Of a DNA stretch of 64,000 bases, positions 7,961-20,500 are shown one piece after another; positions within the stretch are counted from its first letter, which is position 1; every line of letters begins with the position of its first letter. Position numbers and translations under genes: made by a program. The stretch covers positions 9,918,587-9,982,586 of the forward strand of contig NC_071333.1 of NCBI RefSeq assembly GCF_010183535.1, read 5' to 3'. The stretch is from Caenorhabditis remanei. Lineage: Eukaryota; Nematoda; Chromadorea; Rhabditida; Rhabditidae. A model generated the notes under the pieces. That model ran no database searches and was not told the origin of the DNA. It was given only the letters and a program-made list of their open reading frames with translations.

Positions 7961-10900
7961 CACACGTGGATTGTCTTCTTCGTCATACAAAGTATGTCTA
8001 CGATTATCTGGGGTTACAGACGACATTACAGAGTTTCTCCATTGAATATTCTCCATTCCTGATGAGGCTGAAACAAACTTTTGGGTTAAACAAAATAATT
8101 TCGTTATCAGTCGACAGACCTAGGCTGTTGTAGGATGCTGTAGATTGGGGACGACTGCGGATAGCCTGGAAACATTATTTAATTAGGAAAAGAGACGAGA
8201 CAGACTCGCGGGCTTACTTGCACTCTCTGAATGTTGCTGGGTGGCTGTTGGGAGCGTAGCCTTGATTCTTCCTTGGCAGATCTGACCGTACTTGGCTGAA
8301 ATATTAAGCAAACGATAAAGAAGCATATCTCTTAACAAATGTTATGAGAAATCTACTCCCTTAATGAATCTCTGTCAGAAGTTTCCGAACGACAAATAGT
8401 GTTTCAAGTTTGTTTTTAAGTGGTAATTATCTCAGCTTTTTCTAATATCAATTCTATTTAGAAAATCTTCATGCTGGATTTCAGTGAGAAATTCATTGAA
8501 TATTCAATAGTTTCGGTCACGGAAGAGACTAATTTTAGAAACTCTAGAAATGGTGAGCAATATACAAGAAAAATCCTTTCATGCATAAAAAGATTGATTC
8601 AATAATGCACAAAAAAGTTTTTGGCACTAATCAAGATTCCCGGAAGTACTTTATAAATTTGAAACATAAAAATGCAAAACTCACTTTTTTCGATCTGAGA
8701 ACAACAACTGGCTGGTCGAACAGTAATGCGTAGTCAGGAGGCGACTGGCTTCCTCCGTTCTGTACTATCTGAAATCCAATTTGTGTGTTGTGGGGGTGAC
8801 ACATTAGCTAAACAACATGTGATTCGTCATCAGAACTAGTATGGGAGTGTTAATCTTACTATTCTGATTCATAAATTACAAATGAATGTTTGCTTGTAGA
8901 CACTTGTAAACATTCTGACCCTCTGAGAGAAAAAATTTACGATGTGTGAGATAATGGGAGAGAAATTAGAAGTTATGATCCATCAGGTTCTAAATATCTC
9001 CTTTCTGGCGATACGAGGTGAGAAATAACGCATGAAATAATATCCGTTAATGAAAAAATTTTCTTACGCTTGGCTGGGATCCATAATGATGCGGCTGAGA
9101 TCTGTAATCGACCAGTGACGGTGACGAAAAATTATGACTTCTTCTTCCAAATCCATTTACACCCATGGAAGGTGGTTGCATGTCCCTGAATAATTTGAGA
9201 TACTGTAGATAAAATTTGCTCTTTTTTTTCTCTTTTGTATGATTTTTTCTAATTTCAAGATTTGTCATGTGAGCTAAAAATAGTTAGCCGTAGACAACTA
9301 CACTTAACGACTTCCACTTGTAATGCACATAAACATAAAAACATCATATTGACATCTTCTAAACTGACATCTCCGCCAATGCACACGTGAATTTCTGGTA
9401 AGGTGAGCTAGGATAAAAAAAGAAAATACGATACTTACCTCATTCCACCCGCAAAATTGTGAACAGTTCTTGTGGGTTGTGTGGAAATAATTTTTAATCT
9501 GTAAATATTACATGTGTCATGACGGTTGATTAGAAAAAAAAGAAAAAACGGAAATAAGATTACATAGTGTCATATTCTACATAGAAAGGACCAGCTTGAA
9601 GAATGGTAAAAAAAGTAATGTGTTATTTTTGCGGTAAAAGACAGTAGGTGTAGAGAGAAAAAGAAAAATTGGAAATGCGATAAGCGCGTTATGTAGACTG
9701 ATTGCATTCATAAACTTATAGCGGAGTCATTAACATATATTGAAATTTATTTTTTCAAAAGAACAAACAGGAAACGGTCACTTTGTAACGGTCAAGAAAC
9801 GGAAATCAAATGAACAATAGAGGAAGACCAAATGAAATTGAATACATAAGTACATTCATCTTTCCATCTCGCACTGTCCACTCAAACAACATGAAATTCA
9901 ATTACAAACAATAACAACAAAAAACAGGCGGCAACCCAAAAGATGTGTGGCTCTCGAAAATCTGGATATGATTCAAACAATCTCATAAGACTCAAAAATC
10001 ACCGCACATCGATAGAAAAGAAAATCACCGGTTTCGGACAGACAGGAATGCGGAAATCGTTTCGAAATTAGAATGGAAGCTGTGTTTTGGAAAGATCGAG
10101 TAATAACGGTATTCCGAGTCGGGATGACATGAAGGTCATTGAACTCACCTCCATCGCTTACCCTGTTATTGGAGACGTCAACTTGTTTCGGCGCCTAGGG
10201 AAAAGGGAAGCGCAGTTTATGGGTCAATTACATTGAACCCCTCAATTTTGATCGTTTCAGACAGTTTTTAGATTTGGGTAAAAAGTTACAAATTGCGGAC
10301 AGGAAAGAGGTAGAAGAGAAATGGTCAAGTTGAAAAAACACGTCAAAAATAGAAATAGTAGTAATTTTTGAATTTTAATTTCGAAAGAAGGCTAGATAAT
10401 TTGCCAAGTCCGCCAGATGAAGCAAATGACGAATAAATAAAAAGAGCATAAAAGAAGGGGAACGGACAGAAGAACAGTGTACAATGACTAAACCAGTGTA
10501 CAAATACAATAGTAACGGACAGCCGGCTCGTTGGCTCATAGAGGGAATACCGTCCTATATGCAAGGGCTATGTGTGCCGGTGTCGGTGCCGCGCGTACAC
10601 TCAAAAAAACATAAAAACAGTACTCGTCTTTCCGGTTGTTTCTCTCCCCTTCTGCTTTTGGTTATTTATAATGCCCGTTGCCTTATTTTGCGGTTTTCTA
10701 ATTAATTTCCTATTCCTAGAGCGATGTATGAGAAAGCGAATCTTTTTTCACTTTCAATTTTCGGTTGTGGTTATGGGAAAGAGAAAAAAGAGGATTGAGA
10801 AAGTGAGAATAAGAGGAAAAAACTATATTATGTCATGAGTACGGTTGTTTTGGGTTAGTATAGAGTGCAAATGGAGAAATATGAAAATGGAAAAAGAGGG

Positions 10901-12430
10901 GAGGGGTGTGAAAGCAAATACTCGGTGATTTGAATTGAAAAAGAAAGAAAGCAAGCTTCGCACGCACTATCAAGCACTGATAACAAAAATTGCTTGATTA
11001 GGAGAAGTTGATCTTCCGGATAAGTGACCCAGTTCTGAGAACGTATCGAATTAGAGACATAATACCTCCTAATTTCTAAAAACTCGAGAACACTGAATGA
11101 AATGAGACACACAAGAGACAATGAAACGTGAATCGTATCATTCACTGTCAATTTCCATATCAATGACGCATTAATAAGATTTCTGATTTCGAAACAATAT
11201 ATCCGTAAAGAGAAAATAAAATGAGAAAAGTCGAATCCGAACACACGAAATCAGTAAGCGAATTGAATCGGGTTAATGATCTCGCGTGCCGTCGCAAGAA
11301 TGAAAAGAAAGGATAATGTGAGGAAAAATAATAGAATTTGAAATGAGTAAAATCTTTCTTGTGAATTCAATATGAATTTCTCGCATATTAAGGGTATTTA
11401 TGTGTAATTTCGGAGAAGACTTGGGGAGGATAAATTGTTGCAATTTTGGGGAAAAGAAAAATGGTTATGAAGTAGATTATGGAATTGAGAAAATCTTGAA
11501 GAAAATAATCTTCCAAGCTTCAGATAGTAAGAAAAAAAGCAACATGTTTCTCAATTCTATATATTTTACAACATCAATGACACCATAAAATGCTTCTTTA
11601 GCCACTGCATTGTTATATTGGTGTAGATCTCTGGCGCAACCAAAAAATATTCTTCACAATAGACAGACAGTAATTTGAGAAATAAAATTTCATTCAGGTT
11701 TTTTTCGCGGAACTGAACAACTGACTCGCTCTTCACAATAACGGATTGGATTAGACTGACGGGATTAGAAACTAGTAGAACGCGAAACTAAATGTTTGTG
11801 AATTGGAGAATAGTGTGAAATCTGATGAAGATGTGGTGGGAAAAAGGAGAGAGAAACTCTTACATAAACATATTCTAATAGTAAGCGTTTGGAGAAATTC
11901 AGTAGTGTTGACTATTATGTTAGGATGAGTGATGCGCCATATAGGAAGCATAAATAAATAAAATGAGAGGTTCAGCGCTAACCGTTTTATTAATCTCTAC
12001 TTAAAAGACACTCGTCTTCCACTATCTCTATTCTTTTCATTCGGGTGTTGTTTCTTTTTCATTGTGCTTTATAAGAGTCGGTTGATTTGAAATAGAATTT
12101 ATAAACATGAAGTTGTAGCATATTCAATCAAAATGCGACTCTAGTGGCAGAGAACTACTTTTTCAAGATCTCTGATAAATTTCTTTGAAAGGTAAATGTT
12201 ATAAATGATATTCTGAAAAATGTAGACACTCAAATATTAAGCGAATGAAACTCTCATTTACACTTGTTGACCAACAAATATCTCGTGTACCCAGGGATAT
12301 TAGGATACAACATAAAAAACAGTTGTAGACGTCTTGCGGAGAAGCAATTTGCATTTGGATTGCAACACATAACAAAAGTGTGAAGAACATAATACAATTG
12401 CCGGCGATGGCCAACTTACATATCAAACAT
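7961..12430 (-). CDS. Unrecognised gene of small exons, Ser/Gln/Pro/Arg-rich protein (3' end unresolved)
   Basis: Built on the minus strand from splice signals: 12420-12430 (MFD plus two bases), 10162-10194, 9439-9498, 9068-9185, 8685-8768, 8218-8295, 8120-8165 and 7961-8067. All eight join with matching phases and open frame, giving about 179 residues. A GTAAGT donor follows 7961, so at least one terminal exon lies between about 7.7 and 7.9 kb; I could not choose its acceptor. The product is basic and rich in Ser, Gln, Pro and Arg with no transmembrane segment or known domain, so probably disordered. It contains SPPDYALLFDQP, which includes a PPxY motif (possible WW-domain ligand), and a more acidic end, TLYDEEDNPRV. 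The tiny first exon is the weakest part; other first exons may exist further right. The intergenic and intron sequence between exons shows no other gene. Confidence 0.6.
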
Positions 12431-15400
12431 GTTGATCTCTTCCTTTGTGTCAGTTATACATATCTTTATCGTAGTCGTTCAACAATTTCCTCCTGTTTCT
12501 TTCTCTTTTTTCATTTCACAGTATGAGGTGAATGATCTATGGATGTGGTAAAGCAACGCAAAAAACGAGGTGATAAATTACAGCAAAAAGTATTATTTTG
12601 TGAAAGAAGTGAGGAGAGGGGAAGAAATCGGACTGGATGCTAGCCAGATGACGTTCTGATGGTGATGAATGCGATGGGGTATCTGTTCACGTCGGTGAGA
12701 AATGAAAGATGAGAAGAGAGAGAAAAACGGAAAGATAGTATGAGGGAACGGTTTCTGGAGAAAAGGTCAATTAGAGTCACAGGATATCTGATACATCTGC
12801 GAGGTGTGTCTCTAGAGGCCACACACACTTTTGAGGAAACAATCAACACATGGACTGTGAACACGGGTCGAAATCCGGTTTAGCTTCAAGAAGAAATGCG
12901 CTTGGAACCACTCAAAAATATGAATATATCGGAGAATCCGACAAAAAACCCAAAAATGAACATATAAACGAGACTCCTCTCCAAAAAAGTGAAGCATCCG
13001 TAACATTGCTATGAATGAACAGAGTTGAACATGGAAACAACAATGTCGTGCGCAAGTGTTATTGTTTTGAAATGCGCGAAACACACGATCTCTGCTCCCG
13101 GACAAGAAACAGAGGAAGACTGGGCAGGCGAAGTGAATCGCACTTTATTTGAAGGTAGCATTCACGCGTGAACACCACGGCCAAACTAAAAGTAGACAAA
13201 TATGAGTATGCACAAGTTGAGTGTGCCGGTTTCAAGAGGGTTCACACACTGTTCAAATCGGAAGAAGATGAAGACGGAAACCTTGATTTTTGGAAGGTAT
13301 TTATATTCTACTTGTACCCGAATCACTTCTTAAAACGGTCAATTGGTCTGGTAGTAAGACAAGGGCAATAAGGAACAACAATGCAACTACTTATCTTCAC
13401 AAAATGTTTCTAAAGTGCGTGGTAAAAACTGACTTTTGGAAATTCTCAAGTGAAACTTTAGTTTTACTGTTTCCAAAACTTCAAAAATATGTTTTTCTTT
13501 TTAAAAGTCCGCAATAGGAAAAACCCCAAAATATTATTTTTCACCTGCAAAGGATTAGTCACCTTTAAACTGAAGGAAAAGGAGAATGAAAGAGAGAAGA
13601 ATGGAACGGCTTCAATAAAGTAATTAGGGATAGAATGTGGCAGGTGTTGGTGCAATATTCATCTGCAACAGATGGACGATGCGAGACTTTTGCACCAGAT
13701 TATGCATTCGTTTGGAGGACATCCTCCAACCAAAACAACTTCTCGAAATAGTGAAGTAACAGGTGAATACTTGATCGGAATAGGGAATTACTATGTATAC
13801 ATTCAGAAATAGCAGTCGGTTGAATGAAAATGGAAAACATCTGCAGAAACCATGACCAAGCTTGACATATGCACCACCTGCCTGTCGGTCATGAAAGGAG
13901 ACACTCTTTTTGATAATTACCGGTGCTAATGGTCCATAGCAGACGATTGGTTTTTTGTTGTTTGGAGTCGGCAGGGCTAATGAATCAGGAAATGAATGGA
14001 AGACCACAATTCAATGGAAATCGAAAGAATGTTTGATGTGAAGAAGCTGACATTTTGAGACCTAGATTTAAAATGACATGACAGCACTGTCGAGGGTTGA
14101 ACAATCTGAAAATTTTCTGAAACTGAATCACGATAAAATGTTTTGGCTGTATCTCCAATACCTTTGAATCTAGTTACAAATCCTTCTTCCATCAAAACGC
14201 GTATGTTGTTTCATGGCACCTTGGCAATTTTGTTCTCCATAGCACCTGTTGCTTAGGAGCTATTCTTTTTAGGTTTCTGCGACAGAAATAAAAAAATTTT
14301 GTTTCTTTTTGTCCACGAGTGCAAGGATAAATATTTTTTGTTGCCTCTATATACAATTCCCATTTTGCCATGAAAACTTCTTATAAAAAACAATGTTTTT
14401 TCAATTTCAAACCATCAAGTTTTCGATTTATTAATTTTGATATTATCAAAGTCACATGTAGGTGGGAAACCACATTTTTTGAAAAATTTAATTTAAAACA
14501 CACAATGTAAGAAATGGTTGCGTTAAAACAAACAGTGTTTTTCCAGAACAATGGTTGAACTGAAAATTTCTGTTTGAAACCTACTTCGTCAATTGACGAT
14601 TTTTGCATTGAGTTTCGGATCTAATTGTAAATATTAATAAGTTTCTGTTCATCTTCACCATGACAGAACTATTCAGATAGTAGAACTTCACATTGTCATT
14701 TTTCATAAGATTCGTGTTTCTAATCAAAACATCAGAATGCAACAATAGCAAACCAAAAATATTTCAACTTTCAAACAATTTACACTGAATACTCTTTCTA
14801 ATTTTCTTTTCCTCCAGAAGGTTTTTTTCTTTTTTAATTGATTGGTTTCTTGTTTCAACTTCTGAAACGGTCCTTATCAAACAGGTCGGTTATGAAGTGA
14901 CGCTTGAGAATTCACTCTGCTTATTCTGATTTTTGTCAAAGTACTACTACCAGCAGTTCCGCGTCCAAAATATTGTATCCATTGATGAAGTCAGAGATTT
15001 TTGACAACATTCTATTTGAAAGTCATGAAAAACAAAAAATCTTTAATAGTAGTACTTCAAGATCATGGCCTGAGTCATTCTTTTATTTTATAGACTATCT
15101 ATAAATTACAAAAATTTAATGAAAGTCTTATTGGTTTTATCAATAAAATAGGTACTATCATCTTTAGCGATTTATAAATGAACCCTTCGCAAGCAAGATA
15201 ATCATTCGGTCAAACCCTTTCAGTATTACATATTCTCCAATAAAACATTTTATTTTCTAGTAGGTCAGAGTACACAAAGAAGTTTCAAAGATTTCTCATC
15301 ATGAAATCATTTTGTTTTGTCTAGTCAACAATTCTAATGGCTTTTTAGTCAGATGACAAAAATCAATTTATTATCCATCAAAAATTCTTTTGATTTTTTT

Positions 15401-17528
15401 CCCAAAACTCAATTCCTCCGCCTCCACGTCTTGTGCTAGATCGTACTATCCGCGATATCTTTATTTTTTGTGTGGGTGGTGTTCTCTTATATAAACTTGG
15501 AAAAATTCGATTATATCTGTATGAAGGAAAGACAGAATGGTTTCAGCCCACATGATTTTCGATACATCTTTTCAGTCCATCTGCACCCAGTTATTCTCAT
15601 TCTTTCACTTTTCCTTTTCTCTCTACATATATAAATATCCCGAGAATTATAAATTCCTGGAGGATATTTTTTGACGTCCCTGAGTTTATGTCACTGAGTT
15701 CGAAATAGGATCTGTGAGCGAAGTTTTGTGTTCTCCACTCCGTCATTTTGTATTTCACCGTGTGCATTCTGCAGCTGTAATCTGTTTTGTACTGGACTTT
15801 GTTCTTTTCCTTTTATTTTGAGAATCTGTTATAAACTGATGATATGCTTTTAAACTGATGATATGTTATAAACTGATGATATGTTAATATGCTTTTCGAA
15901 AAACAGACAAGCCCTAGAACTATAACCGGAAGTTATCGTGTTGTGATAGAAGTGACATCTCAAAAATGCATCAGAATCACGTCTTATGATTGAGTTCGTT
16001 GTATACAAGACAAGATCACTTTGTTTTCTTCACACAGCTGAGACGATACAAAATTGTACAATTTCGTACTAGTGACCAATTGAAGATGTCTGATGATCAG
16101 CTGTCAGTTTTGGAAACTTCACTCTGTCCGCGCAGATTGTAACAGCCGCTCCTGTGAAACTGCATTCTCCATTTTGTTCTATTTTGAAATTAAATAAAAA
16201 TCTGGAAGCCTATAGTTCCTTTTTAGTTTTTTTTCAGATAAAAATTCTATTCAGAATACTTCCAATAAAAACAAATAGTTGTTGTTTGATCACCGAAAAA
16301 AAAACACAACTATCAAAAAAAAAACAGGGAACAACTGGAAAGAACAATAGAAGGCTATCATCCAAATTGGAGAATTCTGAAGAATCATAGTTCAGAGGTT
16401 ATTGCTGTGTTGCTCACTTATTTTGATTCATATCGTATTTCCATCTCATTAAAAGAAACATGAATGATGGCTCTTTTTTTTCTTCTTGTATACACGAGCA
16501 CTCTGATGATAGTCGTTTGTCTGAATCTCTGTAGTCTCTCGAAAATAACAACTTGAGAAACAGAAATATACAGATATATAAATTCACTATGAGAACATTA
16601 CACACAATACTACGTTCGTGGTGTCTCCACAATACGTTTTCCTTTTTTGTAGAATTGTACCAACTCAATTTTAAAGATCAAACATTGTAAGAAACAATTT
16701 ATTTTTAAAGTTACCACCTCATTTTATTCCATTCACCCGAGGTGTCTACAAAAGACTCCCACCGACAATCAAACAACTTTGTCTCACTTTATTTCTTGTT
16801 CTGTTCAAAATACCATGCCCCAAGAGTTGTTGCACTTTTGCCATAATGTTTACATTCTTCTATCATTCTTTTGAGTTCTCTTATTCCTCTTCTTCTTCCG
16901 CCTACCTTTCGTCGTCTAGAGCCAGACGATGATATTCACCAATGTTAAGAAATTTTATTTGGAGCCCATCATAAACCCTCTTCTCCCATTAGCAAGCCTC
17001 GCCCACATGACGAAGACTCATGGACTTCCGTTGGAGATACACCAAAAAAAAACGTGGCTCCCTCTTCCATTTGAAACGAAAATTTGAAACTTGGGATGTG
17101 AAACTTGTTTTTTTCTTGCTTCTGGTGATCATTTTCCATGCAAAAAAAGCTAAAACCTAAACAATAGAAGAGATACAGAGTGCGAAAGAAGCCGAACTAA
17201 ACTGACTCGTTGGGTCCCCCTCAAACAAAAAGAACAACAATGTGTCATTTCTCTGTTCTAAATCGGGTGAAACCTTTCTCCAACTTCATGCATGTCCCCC
17301 AATATCTCTTATTTTTCACTTTTTGTATCTTTTTATTCTTCATTTTGTATTTTATTACGGCTGACTAGTCACACTCACATGGCCCCGGGAATAACCAATG
17401 ATGTCTGATTAACTCCTTCGTCTTCTCATTTTTCATCACTTCCATTACTATGACTTGACGTGTTATATCAATGCTCTTATAATTTGTGTCTATTCCATTT
17501 TTTTATTTTATTTTCTATTTCAGAAGTG
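12431..17528. other. Long AT-rich intergenic region
   Basis: About 5 kb between the divergent unrecognised gene and the AMPK gamma gene, presumably holding promoters of both. Open frames here are AT-driven and lack phase-consistent splice partners. The only clear structure is a short tandem repeat at 15833-15883. Confidence 0.5.
15833..15883. repeat. Three-copy tandem repeat, unit about 18-19 bp
   Basis: AAACTGATGATATG starts at 15833, 15852 and 15870 with short T/A-rich linkers. It is a small local duplication without evident function. Confidence 0.85.
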
Positions 17529-20500
17529 ATGCTGAAGTTCTTCCAGAAAAACCGTCGTCGTAACAGTGAACCGGCTGCTCATGTTCCTCCGAGGTTTAAT
17601 GTGAGTTATTTTATTTTGATTGAAGGATCATAGAAAATCAGATTATCTGACCCAATCGGTTCCCCGAATTAATGGAATAATATTTCGAAAAGGGTATTTT
17701 CGGTCAATCACATTTCCGTTGCTGATCGAAAGTTCACCACTAAATACTTGTTTATCAAAACACAAACGGGTAGATTTCTGTTAATAGTACGGGATATTCA
17801 TTCAACAAAATAGTCTGATAACAATATCAATTCTATTTTTGTTGTTGTTGGTTGGTTCCCGAATACCCTCTGGCGTGAGTCAGAAGTCAGCGGAAAACTA
17901 GAAAAACAGCATATAAAATAGAACATGTGTCAAGAAGCAGACTGTTCTAACATTCTACTTTTATGATAGAGCGTTACGTTTTTACTGGAATAACTAAGCA
18001 TTCCTGCTAGAGTTATTGGTAAACTTGTGCAAAAACAATGTTCTTAAATTCTTAGATTCCGTTTCTTGTCCTTTTTAACCAGTTTATCGCTTCACTCTTC
18101 TGAAAAATTCCCGTCTTTTCTGAAAATAATTACAGTATTAGACTTAGACTCCAGACACCACGGTCGTAATTCGCTCTAAGAATTTCAATTCTATAAATGC
18201 CGCGTTTGATGAAAAACACCGTCTCATCTTTTTGCCATCTTTTCATTTTGCCACATGTCTAGATAACTGGTGTAACAATTTGGGAGGGGCGGCGTTAGAA
18301 GAGCAATGTGATGGATACTCGCAAAAAAAAAAGAACCACGTGTGTGTCATCGGAAGAAAAACACACATAGAAACTAAAACGAACGCAACACAGCCCCATA
18401 CAAATAGTTGTTTGTGCGAGTAGTGTCGGTCGGCTGTAGTAGGGCGCGTTGGGTTCCATCTTGCAATCCTCCAACCCTCTTTTACTTGCAATCTTTGCCA
18501 ATATGTTATTGTATTGCCGGACTGGTGACTTTCCTCGAATCATTTCGTTTCTTTACTAAACAAAGTCTATTTTTAACCTGTCTGCTGATTAAATGAAAAT
18601 ATGTACAAAAGGTAATACAGAACTCCTATTCCAAAACAGGAAAACGAGATTTTTTCCTGGACTTGGGGAATCTCATTCCAAAATCTCCCACTTTTTTATA
18701 TACTGTTCTTCTTTCTGTTGGCGTCATCGCTAAACGAGAAGACATGCACGCTGCCATGGTTCTTGTTCGCATTCGTCATTCTCGGCAGTCTTCCCTTTTT
18801 CGGAATAGACAATTGGATTCAAAAGTGCTGGATGGGGAGGGGCCAGTATATTTATTTTTGTGCCGCACGTGCTCATTTCTCTTTGTCTAGCCTGAAAATC
18901 TTTCATGTTCCTTTTCTGAGAACTCGATGTAATAGTAACTTATCAAAATTATGGGTAACTTAATTTTAGGTGTCAGGAAAATCAGAAACACAGTTTTTTT
19001 GTCATTCACATTTTGACATGTTGAACGTGGGAGAGCAAATAATCAGATTTTTCGCTGATTAATGTTTCATCTTTGGTTCGTTACCATAAATATATTCTTA
19101 TCAGTTTCAAAAAAACCCGCATTCTCGTGAATTTTTTTCTGTACAATAGGCCAAATAATTAAGCTTGGATGTATTGCATAATTTTTCCGAAGGTAGAATG
19201 TCTTACACCACAAAACAATTGCATCTAGTGTTTCCTCCTGAGATATGCACACCTGAAAGTTGTAAGATTCCTGCCGATCATTAAACATCGGGACCTATTT
19301 ATCACTTCCTCCTTATTTCAATCGCTAGAGTCCATTCTCTAGGTTCTCCTCTAGAGCAATCTCTCTCGTGTTTTGATCGAACCTTCCAGTCTCCGCCCCA
19401 CTTGATCTTTGCCACTACCACCACTACTACATTCACCCGCATACCTCTTCTCCATGTCGTCTCAGCCCTTCTCCTCTTATTTTTTGTTGTTATCAATTTC
19501 AGTTCTTTTCCATCAGGATTTTTTTGTCTCTCCTCCCACTAACCCAACGTGTATTAATTGCAATCAAACGAGGGGAGGGTTGATAACAAACGCGTACAAA
19601 AACAAAATACGACTCCTGATCAGTTATTATTGGTTGCCCTCTCTCGGGGACACTCCTCTTCATCTGACTATATTTTTTTGACAGTCTTCATTATCATTTT
19701 TTGTCTTCCCCCATTTCATCCTAACTATTACACTTGGGAAGTTTAGTGTAAGGTAATGTACTAACTGGACAAAAAACACAATGTGAATACTGAAATAGCT
19801 ATGAACTTTACCTCTAAGAATTATGCCTGAAGTAATAGATTACTAGTAAAATGGCGTCATTAAAAACAAAAGAAGAACGTACTCGAAGTGGTTTCTTTTC
19901 GGGATATAGTAAACATGTTGCTTTATAGGTAAGGATTATGAAAAATGTTCTAGACGGATTTGTAACAGTTGGTGTTGTTTGGATTCCCGATTGTATCAGA
20001 TTAAAAGGCAGCATTTCAACCGAAAATACAGAATCACATCACTCTAATTTTAGTAAGCACCAGTACAAAGCATTATGTCTCAATTGAATTAGTCAGTAAT
20101 AGCTCTCATCCTGTACTTTGAACCCTTCCTAGGCGACCACCACCCCTAACGGCGCAGTTGATGTTTTTCACATTTGTCGCACTTCTAAAATGCTGGCAGC
20201 TTCGTCCGGTCTAAGAAGAATCGCAAAATTCGAGTCACGCGTTGTCGTCTTCTTCACGAAATGCTCGGTTTTTTTTCTCTTCTTTTTTTCGTTAGGCGTT
20301 CACAGATTACTTAGCCTGATTGACTTGTCATACGGTTTTTTGCTTTTCAATTCCTAACAACGCTTCTCATTTTTCTCAATTCCCATTTTTGTTCTTTTTT
20401 CTTTTTTTTTCCCATTCACATTTCAGTCATAAGAGCTCAAATTTTTTCTCTTGAATCTAAAATGGGGAGAAGAGAGCAGGAGAGGAAAAGCACACGGACC

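Noticed and set aside
10855..11244. 129-codon minus-strand open frame
   Set aside because: Lies in an intron of the unrecognised minus-strand gene, is Phe/Leu/Ser-rich as expected from AT-rich sequence, and has no phase-compatible splice partners.
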